Assembly: GCF_910589235.1 (NCBI RefSeq)
Contig: NC_060976.1
Coordinates: 561,501-625,500, forward strand
Source: Vespa crabro
Taxonomy: Eukaryota > Arthropoda > Insecta > Hymenoptera > Vespidae
Direction of reading: 5' to 3'
Length of the DNA stretch: 64,000 bases
Below the pieces are notes generated by a model. It ran no database searches. It was not told where the DNA came from and saw only the letters and a program-made list of their open reading frames with translations. Shown one piece after another: positions 13,302 through 24,100 of the stretch; the first letter of the stretch is position 1, and the number at the start of each line of letters is the position of its first letter. The translations under genes were made by a program, and so were the position numbers.

Positions 13302-14017
13302 ATTTGTTCTGTTTTACAAATTTAACAAATAAATTTATCCATTAATCGTATAGATCTATACGATTACTAACATTATTTACTACCCATTTGGAAGATTTTA
13401 AGAAGGTTATATTCACTCTGAGAATATTTCCCCATTGTCCTGCACATGCAGAGAAAGCGTTATATTGCTCGTAGCGCTATCTGAAGAAAGTAGTATATTT
13501 CATATAAGAAAAACGATAAGATTAATATAAAGAGTAAAAAATATATATGTTCATACATATAGTTTATTATATCGTTAAATAGTATTAAATTAATTGAAAA
13601 AAGTAATACATCAAAAAATTCGCCATATATTAATATCTTTTTACATTTATTCTATTTTCTTCAGCTTAAAGCAAAAATATATTAAAGTAAAAAAAATAAA
13701 AATGTAATATTATGTTAAAAGATATAATGAGTATTAATATAATTAAAATTATCATTATATACGTATCATTAAATATGTCATTCGTATTATTTACAACAGG
13801 AAGTTAATATAATGACGTTCTTAACCATGATAGCGAAAAAGTATATAGGTGATGTTAGAGTAGATTACGTCATCTCATGTATTAAATGATGAGAAATATT
13901 AAAGGAGAAGGGATAGTGTCGCGTTAGGTAAAGGAAACTGACGGTAACCTTATAAGATCATTGAAACTTCTGCAGTATTGATTCGTGGAAGGTAAACGCT
14001 ATGTGAATGGCCTCATT

Positions 14018-14018
<1 letters not shown>

Positions 14019-14056
<38 letters not shown>
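14019..14056. repeat. GA microsatellite, arm B
   Basis: Nearly pure GA dinucleotide run. The partner is a TC run at 29195-29232 of the same length. Confidence 0.9.
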
Positions 14057-14060
<4 letters not shown>

Positions 14061-14589
14061 AAGTATGTTACAAGCGAATACTTCAGATGTACATATAAAA
14101 TACTGCTCTCTCTTATTCTCTCACTTTTCAGTTATCCGAAGATGGAAGAAAACTATATTTTAGAAATATTTTTCTTTCAAGTTAAAACAGATATTTTTGG
14201 GTAGGACGAATAGTACATTAAATTTTCTAAGCAGTTGCATCGAAAAGCGAAGAGAAGGATCGGTCGGTTGCACTCCGTCTGAGTTTAAACTAGTTATAAC
14301 CGTATATACTATTTTTAGACGAATCTTGAAATGTCGTAGAAAAGAAATACACTTTTCTACTAAGAGAGGGTACGAGTTCTAAATTTATCTGCCCCTTATG
14401 TCGTCGACCTTGCATAAACGATCTAATTGCATACCGTCAACGTAAAAGCGATACTCATACGTTTTGGAACAGTTAATGGTTTTTGAATAATAATTTATTA
14501 TACCCTAATAAAATATTATAAATACATGTGTATACATATATAAATATATATAAATATATTTATTTATTTATTTATTTGTACCATATATA

Positions 14590-14591
14590 CA

Positions 14592-14638
<47 letters not shown>
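14590..14638. repeat. TA microsatellite upstream of alpha-tubulin 2, arm B
   Basis: Alternating AT tract. Its partner near 28614-28655 differs in length by two bases, which shifts the pair sum from 43251 to 43253. Confidence 0.85.
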
Positions 14639-14643
<5 letters not shown>

Positions 14644-15101
14644 CCACATATTACTTATACTCATTTATACATACATATTTATTTATTTATTTATAGTATA
14701 TATAATCATAGAGATAAAATCGTGACCTTTGTGATCTTCGATCAAGAATACATCTATAAACGATTATAATGATGATGATGATAGACAGGAAGACAACACT
14801 AAGGGAGATCTAATATGCTGTATAAGGTTTATTGTTGCATAAGTGTCACGAGGCAAACCGGAGCGCATGCTTCGTCGTAGCCTAAAACTGTGCGTGAGCC
14901 AAGAGTATAACAGGCAGATTCGCACAACGGCGCAATTTGTGTTTAGAGGAGATTCATTACCAGCTTCATCTAAACTTTCACATACGGTTCGATTTTTAGT
15001 GTTGAGATCGAACATTTTTTGTTTTTATACTCCTTTCTTCTTTTTCTTTCTACTATCAATCTACTTGTTTATTTTACATCCTCTACAATTTCTCGCACAA
15101 A

Positions 15102-16674
15102 ATGGTAAGTTATGATAAATTTATATGCACTAATAGTACAGGTATCTCGGTATGAATTAAAGAATCTTAATAAGACGTTGATAATAAAATTGAAAAAGAC
15201 GAATTTATATGTTGCCATCGTGCGCTCTAATCGTTTTAGCGCGAGTGCATTTCTATTCACGTAGGACAAGCAGGAGTTCAAATTGGAAATGCTTGTTGGG
15301 AGCTTTATTGTTTAGAACATGGTATACAACCAGACGGGCAAATGCCATCTGATAAAATGCTCGGCGGAGGAGACGATAGCTTTAATACGTTTTTCAGTGA
15401 AACTGGGTCGGGTAAACATGTGCCCAGAGCAGTGTTCGTTGACCTTGAACCTACCGTTGTCGGTAAGCGAGAATAACGAAAGCAACGAATAGGCATCGAG
15501 CGCATATAATATGGATCGATCAAATTATAATCGCGATTTCGTTTCAGATGAAGTACGAACAGGAACGTATCGACAACTTTTTCACCCGGAACAATTGATA
15601 ACGGGTAAAGAAGATGCCGCAAATAATTACGCTCGTGGCCACTACACTGTCGGCAAAGAGATCGTCGATGTTGTTCTAGATCGTGTGAGAAAATTAGTGG
15701 ATCAATGTACTGGACTCCAAGGCTTTCTTATATTTCATTCGTTCGGTGGTGGGACCGGCTCTGGTTTCACCTCTCTCTTGATGGAACGACTTTCGGTAGA
15801 CTACGGGAAGAAGTCTAAATTGGAATTCGCCATTTATCCGGCACCGCAAGTTTCTACAGCCGTAGTAGAACCGTACAATTCGATCTTGACTACTCATACC
15901 ACGCTCGAACACTCCGATTGCGCTTTTATGGTTGACAACGAGGCCATTTACGATATTTGCCGTCGTAACTTGGACATCGAGAGACCTACATATACCAACT
16001 TAAATCGCTTGATCGGTCAGATCGTTTCTTCGATCACCGCCTCATTACGATTCGATGGTGCCCTAAATGTCGACCTAACTGAATTTCAAACAAATTTGGT
16101 ACCATATCCAAGAATTCATTTTCCACTCGTAACTTATGCACCAGTAATATCAGCAGAAAAGGCATATCATGAGCAACTTAGCGTATCAGAAATTACGAAC
16201 GCCTGTTTCGAGCCATCCAATCAAATGGTAAAATGTGATCCTCGAAATGGCAAATATATGGCTTGTTGTATGCTCTATAGAGGCGATGTCGTGCCCAAGG
16301 ATGTTAATGCAGCTATCGCTGCTATAAAGACAAAACGTAGTATACAGTTCGTTGATTGGTGCCCTACAGGCTTTAAAGTAGGGATTAACTATCAGCCTCC
16401 CACTGTTGTACCCGGCGGCGATTTGGCCAAGGTGCAACGTGCAGTATGCATGTTATCTAATACAACAGCTATTGCCGAGGCATGGGCACGACTTGACCAC
16501 AAATTTGATCTGATGTATGCGAAAAGAGCATTCGTTCATTGGTACGTCGGTGAAGGTATGGAGGAGGGTGAATTTTCAGAAGCACGCGAGGATTTGGCTG
16601 CTTTAGAAAAAGATTATGAAGAGGTTGGTATGGATACAGTTGATGATAATCCAGAAGGCAACGATGAATATTAA
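15102..16674 (+). CDS. Alpha-tubulin 2, intact copy
   Basis: Exons 15102-15104 (ATG only), 15240-15462 and 15548-16674 give 450 residues. It has MREC, Lys40 in PSDKMLGGGDD, GGGTGSG, Glu254 in DLTEFQ, Trp388 (codon 16483-16485), and a tail DNPEGNDEY unlike that of alpha-tubulin 1. The introns sit at the same two positions as in alpha-tubulin 1, so the two genes are tandem paralogues. The core is well conserved at protein level while codons and the tail differ. This is the only complete copy of this paralogue in the window; the second, at 26593-28151, is broken. Confidence 0.95.
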
Positions 16675-16846
16675 GTATATATAATCGTTGTTAACCGTAT
16701 TACGTGTAGTATTCTGCTATATTTGACAAAGAATATTTTGTTATTGTTATATGTAAACGTTTCATGATATTTTATATAATCTTCAAAATTTATTTTCTAT
16801 CGTTCTCGAGTAACTGTAATATTTCATTTACATTTCCTTTCTTTCT
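16661..16846. other. Single-copy piece u: end of alpha-tubulin 2 and its 3' flank
   Basis: This is the only part between B and A' with no inverted partner in the window. It carries the last codons and stop of alpha-tubulin 2 and its 3' untranslated sequence. Its absence from the other side is what truncates the tubulin copy at 26593. It appears to be ancestral sequence joining tub2 to tub1, lost from the other arm when the insertion occurred. Confidence 0.75.
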
Positions 16847-17739
16847 TTTTTGGTCATACAAGATATTAGTGTAATTAACAATTGTTTAGCGATTTTCAAT
16901 TTATTATTTAACAAGCGCATTTAGGAGCTATCGAAAGGTTTTTATAGAAGATTTTCATTATTATGTATGCGTAATGGAGAACGTCATGCACGGCCGATCA
17001 ATATGTGTGTAGTGTGTATACCTCGGTGAGTTCAGGTACACGCCCATATTTTCCTATTTTCTCGTATGCTTCTTACCATGTTTTAAGCAAACGCGCATAT
17101 TTTTCTGTACTTTTGTTAACTGACGATAAATGTCTTCATAAATACAAAATATGAAACGTTAGGAAATATAATCAGTATCATTATAAGACCAAAGTTCTGT
17201 CGAAAATGTGTATGAGTCATATGCCTTAAAATACGTACTCAAAAAAGACTGCAAGAGAAAGAAAAAAAAAGACGTATACGTGTGGGATCTTGTCCCTTTT
17301 TATTTAATAAATATCGTATGTTATATATATAATTAACGAGCTGGCATGTCCGTTGAATGCATCTACTATCTCTTTGGAAAAATCAATACTGAGAGTTCGT
17401 GTACGACTTCCCATTAGACGAAATGTTGAATGTATGTGTATGCGACACAAGCATATATCACACGCCGTTGCTTCGTTCGCTCAACGTACATACATTCCAA
17501 ATATGGCGAAAATCGTTTTCAGAGTGCATATAATTTATTGCCATTGATAATAAATACGAAATCACTGCTTTTAGAGAGATATTAGATAATTAGATTGACA
17601 ATGAATTATCTTATTACATAGTTTATTAATTAGACAATTTTATATAATTACAATAAATAGACATTTATCGACTATATTTTGTCGCACTATATTTTCTGTT
17701 TAGCAACGTATATCGTTGCGTATTGCGGTCTTGTTCTAA

Positions 17740-17815
17740 CCAATCGCAAGAGGTGGTGAGGATAGCAACAACCAATCAGCGTACCCTAAAACAGTCGATC
17801 ACGGATGGTATAAAA
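17740..17815 (+). promoter_or_regulatory. Alpha-tubulin 1 core promoter, arm A'
   Basis: CCAAT boxes at 17740-17744 and 17772-17776 and a TATAAAA box at 17809-17815 precede a GC-rich leader. Transcription should start about 30 bases after the TATA box, with the first exon running to the donor just after the ATG at 17979. Confidence 0.7.
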
Positions 17816-17978
17816 TGCCGCCGCGGCGCATCTTCGCGCATTATTCGTTGGGTGTTCGACGAAAGTTGTCGTTTAGTTGTTAGCTGAGGCTTCATTACTT
17901 GCTTTCGCCAACTATCGACCGATCAAGTCTGACGAATTCTTCTTAGATTTTTATCAACGAAAACTTTAAAATCTCAAA

Positions 17979-20173
17979 ATGGTAAGTGTATAAAACCGTA
18001 TCTAATAATTTTTTATTTAATCGGAGATATTAGCTAATCGTGTCGCGTCATATTCTCGAAAAAATATTTGGTAGCCATTTTGTTTTACTTGCCGGCCGGC
18101 ACCGCCCTTTATCATTTTAATTAATTATTGACTTTTTATGATCCTTTATTTCATTTTTCTAATCCTTGTATTATTCAAAGAAATAAAATATCGTAAAGAG
18201 ATTATCGTGTTATTTAAAAAATATAATTATAGTTCATTTACTATTATACGTTATTATGTGCGTTAATCGGAATATATTATTTTATAAAATATATTGCTAT
18301 AAGTATTATTGAAAATTAAAATATTTGTTTATAAATTTTTTCAAACGTTTGCTATGAAATCCATTTTAGTATTTCCACTTGGTGATGACTCATTCTCATG
18401 GCGTCCATTGTGAATTCATCCATTCTTCTTTCGATGTTTCTACATCTTTTACGTTTTTATTATTTTTCATGAATATAATATAAATTTGCAACGATTAGTT
18501 TTCTATTTTGAATTATAATTTAATAATTCTATGATGAATTAAAATATAATTTTCATCAAAGTCAAAAAAATGATTAAAGAAAGATGTAAAAGGTAGAAAA
18601 ATAAAAATAATTAAAAAGGAAATATAAGATCACAAGCATAGAGAATGATTAATATCATAGTACTATTATACGATCTAGAGTTTCTACAATCTTTAATGTT
18701 TCTTTAGCGTGAATGTATCTCAATCCACGTTGGACAAGCTGGAGTACAGATTGGTAATGCTTGCTGGGAGCTGTATTGCTTGGAACATGGCATTCAGCCC
18801 GATGGTCAGATGCCTTCCGATAAGACTATCGGAGGTGGCGATGACAGCTTTAATACTTTCTTCAGCGAAACTGGTGCCGGCAAACATGTACCACGAGCAG
18901 TTTTCATTGATTTGGAACCTACTGTTGTCGGTACGTATTAATCTAAAATCATTTTCTTTTTTTCTTATTTCTTTTTAGTTGTTATTTTATTTTTACCTAA
19001 ATTTTATAAATTTTCTTCTTTAACTTGTATCGTTATCCAATTTTAGATGAAGTCCGCACAGGCACATACCGTCAGCTATTTCATCCAGAACAATTGATCA
19101 CGGGCAAGGAGGATGCTGCTAATAATTATGCTCGTGGTCACTACACAATTGGCAAGGAAATCGTTGACCTCGTCCTAGACCGTATCCGAAAACTGGCAGA
19201 TCAATGTACTGGATTACAAGGTTTCCTCATCTTCCATTCCTTTGGAGGTGGCACCGGCTCAGGATTCACGTCTCTCTTGATGGAAAGATTATCAGTCGAT
19301 TATGGAAAGAAGTCTAAATTAGAATTCGCTATTTATCCTGCTCCTCAAGTCTCTACCGCCGTGGTTGAACCATACAACTCTATCTTAACTACGCATACCA
19401 CGCTCGAACATTCCGATTGTGCATTTATGGTTGATAACGAGGCTATTTATGATATCTGTCGTCGTAACCTGGACATCGAGAGACCTACATATACCAACTT
19501 GAATCGCTTGATCGGTCAAATTGTTTCTTCGATCACTGCCTCCTTACGATTCGATGGTGCGCTCAACGTCGACCTAACTGAATTCCAAACCAACTTAGTA
19601 CCCTATCCAAGAATTCATTTCCCGCTGGTAACATACGCACCGGTTATTTCTGCGGAAAAGGCGTATCACGAACAACTCAGCGTTGCAGAAATTACAAATG
19701 CTTGTTTCGAGCCAGCCAATCAGATGGTAAAATGCGATCCACGACATGGAAAATACATGGCTTGCTGTATGTTATACAGAGGTGATGTTGTACCTAAGGA
19801 TGTAAATGCCGCTATTGCCACTATTAAAACCAAACGTACGATTCAATTCGTTGATTGGTGTCCAACTGGATTCAAGGTTGGAATAAATTATCAGCCACCA
19901 ACTGTCGTACCCGGTGGAGACTTGGCCAAGGTACAACGTGCGGTTTGTATGTTGTCCAACACGACGGCCATTGCCGAGGCATGGGCACGTCTCGATCATA
20001 AATTTGATCTTATGTATGCCAAGAGAGCATTCGTTCACTGGTACGTTGGTGAAGGTATGGAAGAAGGTGAATTCTCCGAAGCACGTGAAGATCTTGCAGC
20101 TCTCGAGAAGGATTACGAGGAAGTTGGTATGGATTCTGCTGAAGGTGAAGGAGAAGGTGCTGAAGAATATTAA
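17979..20173 (+). CDS. Alpha-tubulin 1, copy in arm A'
   Basis: Exons 17979-17981 (ATG only), 18708-18930 and 19047-20173 give 450 residues, the same protein as at 1267-3461. It has the full set of alpha-tubulin marks: MREC, Lys40, GGGTGSG, Glu254, Trp388 and a C-terminal EEY. It lies downstream of alpha-tubulin 2 in the same direction, about 1.3 kb from that stop codon to this start codon. That is probably the ancestral tandem order. The first intron directly follows the start codon. Confidence 0.95.
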
Positions 20174-21116
20174 ATTCGTACCTAGAAGAAAAATTTTCGT
20201 TTGCTTATAGAGCATACAAGATTTTCCTTATGCATGTTCAATCCCACAGCATTTGATCGAAAGATACAAAAATAAAAGCAATTTAAAAAACAATTAATCA
20301 TTTGTTTTTTTTTTTTCCATACCATTTATAATTAGTTTGGTTACAGGTAAAATATTCTCGTGTAAAAAGTATTTAATTTTAATCATTACGTTTTACCTTT
20401 AGTCGGTAATTAATATCAACATAGGAAGTTAAATTATTACAGGAAAGAAAGCACAGGTATGTACTTTATTGATGTTATATGAAATATTGTAGTTATCAAT
20501 TTTATTTCAATAAGTTTTATTTAATTTGATGTATTTGACATAATTTATGCTAAGAACAGTTATTGTCACGTTGACACGACAAGAAGACTGTCTTGACATT
20601 GTCCTGAGTCATAATAGCAAGTTTTAGGGTATAAAAAGCAACTTTGAAAATAATTACTTTTTCCAACTATTAGGCGATTATATTAAAAAATACAATTTTT
20701 CCATTGTAATGATTACGAAAGTTACGTATTTAACATGCTTACGACTTTACGTTTATTTCAATACTTTGATATTTCCATTAGAAAGTTTGGTTATTCTAAA
20801 TATGTAACTATTATTATTTTTCTATTTGCACCACAGAAAAATTGCATATTTTATAAAATTATTTTTTAATAATTACGAATGATAATGAGGTCGCAATCTA
20901 TATTATCGCATTTCACTAACTTCTTTTTTATAATACTTAATTATTTTTTGCTATAATATACATCGAGTTGCTTTTGAGCATTGTCGCATCTTAAATTAAC
21001 AATAAAAATTATTCGACGTGTCGATCGAAAACCAACATATACGATAATGATACTACATAACGATGGTGTTCGATCAAGATAAATGTCGTATTTCCATGAA
21101 TAATATTGTATACGAG
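20174..21116. other. Tail-to-tail intergenic region, alpha-tubulin 1 / serpin
   Basis: Mirror of 324-1266. AATAAA at 20271-20276 is the likely poly(A) signal of alpha-tubulin 1. No further gene seen. Confidence 0.7.
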
Positions 21117-24100
21117 CTAGGGCAAAAGTCTTGGATTGAATCTTCCCATGTGAAGTATCAAACCAGTGGGATTGTGACGTACGAAATATAAGAAGGGCCT
21201 GTCGAGTTTCAATCGCGATCTTTCCGATCTTATCATTACCTTCGCATTATCTGCATGTCGCTTTCTTCTTTTATCGATCTTACCGAACATCGATTTCGAA
21301 GTATTTACTTCTAAGTAATCTAGGGGGTTAGATTGACGATCTGTATCTAGGACCGTACTATTCGAATTTACAGAAGTTTTCTCATATAGACGAGCTCTTT
21401 TTATTGGGGTCGCTGGATACGTTTCCATGTGATGTCTTCCATTCGTTGGATTCTCATCGCCACACGTGCCGAATAAATTAATCTTAAAAAAAGAAAAAAA
21501 AAAAGAAAACAAAAAGAAAAAGATACATTTGAGTATGTACAAAATCTATCTACATAGGAATAAAATAAAAACATTTAATGAAAGTGAAATCTAAAAGAAA
21601 GGCAGATTAAATATAGTAAGAAAGTAAAGACGTAAAAGATTCGTTTAATTAAAAGAACAAATAGATTTGATAGATGAAAAAATAATTTATCCTAACCTGT
21701 AGTATGTCGGATAGATGTAAGTGATTTCCAATTCCATTGATGCCCTTTAAATCAGCTTGTTCGGTGAACAGTCTATCGAAACCCATTCTTCTAAGAGCTG
21801 CTGTTGCATTGACGACAGATCTATGAGTAAATTTAGGTATTTGAAGTTCTAAACTATTCCTAGGAAGTAATATTTTCAAAAGCCTGTTCCAATTATTGTC
21901 ACGAGAAGCACTTGATATTAATCTTCTTTCAAGACGATCCAAAGTATCACCTGGGGCTATATGGCCTTGTTGTCCAGGCAATAAGAACACCGTTGTAACA
22001 AGATTTTCGACTTTACCAAGAGCAACCGCAGTTGCATCCAAACTAGGTTCGTAACCTGCAAGTATATTCGATCGCCAGACTATAGCCGGTACAGGTATCA
22101 ATTTTCTTTGTCTGATAGCCGGCGACACGGCAAAATATAATTCGCCATCTCTTCCTTCGGAACTTACGAAACTGGAATTGCAATTAGTTTGGAAAACATT
22201 GGCTGATACAGCAGCTAAAGGAGATCGTAGAGGTACCGTGTTAGCCTTTATAAAGTCCTTTATCCTACCACCTGTTTGCTTTCTAACTAGTAAATTCGTT
22301 CGTCTTCGAACAATATCACCAATGGTAGCAAAGTTCACCTCTGCAACAAGACCTTCGTAAAACTGTTGGGCTTGTTCTTTATAAAATGGCAAAGTTTTTC
22401 TGACCCTCGCTCTATCGACGAAAAGTTCACGAACAAAGGCAGCATTAGTGATCCCTTGTCCTCTCGTCAATCCCACCATATCGGTTACGTTTTGAAACAC
22501 CAAATGTGGATTAAACGTGGCTACGTCGTCCAACTTAAGTAATTCGTTCATTTGATCGGAGGTCGTTCCTCGTGCTCCTAAAAATATCATCGCCAGTAGA
22601 CTGACCATACCGAAGGGCGAAAGAACCAGAGATCTGTTTGTACTTAGGCCCTTATTAGCCGCCATCCAGAAATCGAAAGCTAAATTATTGCACATTTTCG
22701 AGAAGTTAACGATGTCGCTTTCAGTCTTCGTCACGGTAACATCCAAAGCGTTTACGCTTGCCGGAGAATCTAACGGTATATTTTCATTCGATTTTATCTC
22801 CGATGTTAAAGCAGGTAAGCGTGCATCTGAGGTATGTGCCATATTCTGTACGATCTTTTGAGTCGTTGGATGGACGGTAGTTCTTTCGACGATCGATGAA
22901 GCGACTACTTTATGAGGTATCAACAACCATTTTTCAGTTGTTTCCCTATCCTCCGAATAACTTTCATTCATATTCTCATTGTAACTGGTTTTCGAAGTCG
23001 ATTGCGAATCTAATGAGTTCTTTGTTGTCATTGATACAGACGGTGACAATAATTCCGACGACGATACTTCCTCAATAACACGCGGAGGTACAAAAATTGA
23101 TTCATTACTTTCTACTTGTACCTTCGTATTGTCATTCGTATTATTATCCATTATCTCTGACGATGTTCCGTTCGTATTATTACTTTTTGTATTTGTACTA
23201 ATGTTAGCCATTACTTCTTGGTCTATCATCCAATTTGATTCACTTATCGTTGTAATGTTCTCCATCAGTTCTTCGATCGTTTTGTTTATTTGAACATGCA
23301 AATCCTGTGATGGATTTTTTGTAGTACTATTCGACATTGACTCCGTGTTCTCCGAAATCTTCGTTGTAATCACATTGTCTATAGATACGTTACTCGCATC
23401 GGTTGAAGAAAAATCATTCGTAAAAGTGATATTCAATTTTACATAAGGCGTAGAATACCTTTGCGTAGATGTATTTTCCTTTGAATCGGAATAACGAGAT
23501 TCGTTTGCTTTTAACGATGCTTCCAATTCAAAGCCGGTATGATTTTTCAGCTCGTTGTCATGAATATTTAAAAAAGTTTCCGTGACGGATTGTTCACCGG
23601 CAATTAAAGTCGTCATGTGTTCTTGAACTACTACAGGCACTGTGTCTGAAGTTAATAAGGTGGTATACGTTCCTGTTGTGACATTTATGACCATCTTATC
23701 AGTTCCAGTTTCTTGCTCCGCAGGTAATAACGTCGTTATTGAATTTAACGATTCAATGAGATCGTTCTGGTGTCGTACAAACGAAGGTTCCTTATTCGTT
23801 ACGTCGAGATTCAGGCTCGAAGAAGTCTTACTGTTTGAATAGCTTTCGGTAGTTTGTACGTTATGTATAATTATATCGCTAATTGGTGTTGTATACGATG
23901 TTTCTACCTGTGAACTCATTGTGGTATTCTTAATTCCTGCAACAGTCGTCATATCATTGGTTTTTATTGAATTAGTAGCTGTATCGAGTTCATTAGATAC
24001 AAACGATGTTGTTATCGTATGTTGACTCATAGAAGATGAAGAACTATCTTCAACGAAATCTTCAATGTGATAATCAATAAAGTTTGCTTCATTGGTGGGT

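Larger units (their letters stand above)
13302..15101. other. Divergent intergenic region FANCI / alpha-tubulin 2, arm B
   Basis: Contains the 5' leaders and promoters of two divergently transcribed genes. It holds a GA microsatellite at 14019-14056 and a TA tract at about 14590-14638. The short open frames here are built mostly from these repeats and are not genes. The mirror region is 28152-29949. Confidence 0.65.
4594..16660. repeat. Inverted-repeat arm B (SNRNP27, FANCI, alpha-tubulin 2)
   Basis: Reverse complement of 26593 to about 38820. Paired coordinates sum to 43237 over SNRNP27 and the 3' part of FANCI, 43251 beyond a TA microsatellite in a FANCI intron, and 43253 beyond a second TA tract. 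I saw no base difference in the parts of the central section I compared. The outer edge (about 4600-5740) and the inner edge (16485-16660) differ from the partner at many sites. The outer edge matches the partner up to a few bases from the ACADSB start codon. Confidence 0.93.
16847..21440. repeat. Inverted-repeat arm A' (alpha-tubulin 1 plus serpin 3' exon)
   Basis: Reverse complement of 1-4593. It contains the complete alpha-tubulin 1 gene, its promoter and most of the last serpin exon. The match presumably continues past 21440 into sequence left of the window. Confidence 0.93.

Noticed and set aside
14528..14725. Open frame rich in Tyr and Ile
   Set aside because: Translation of a TA microsatellite; differs in length on the other arm.
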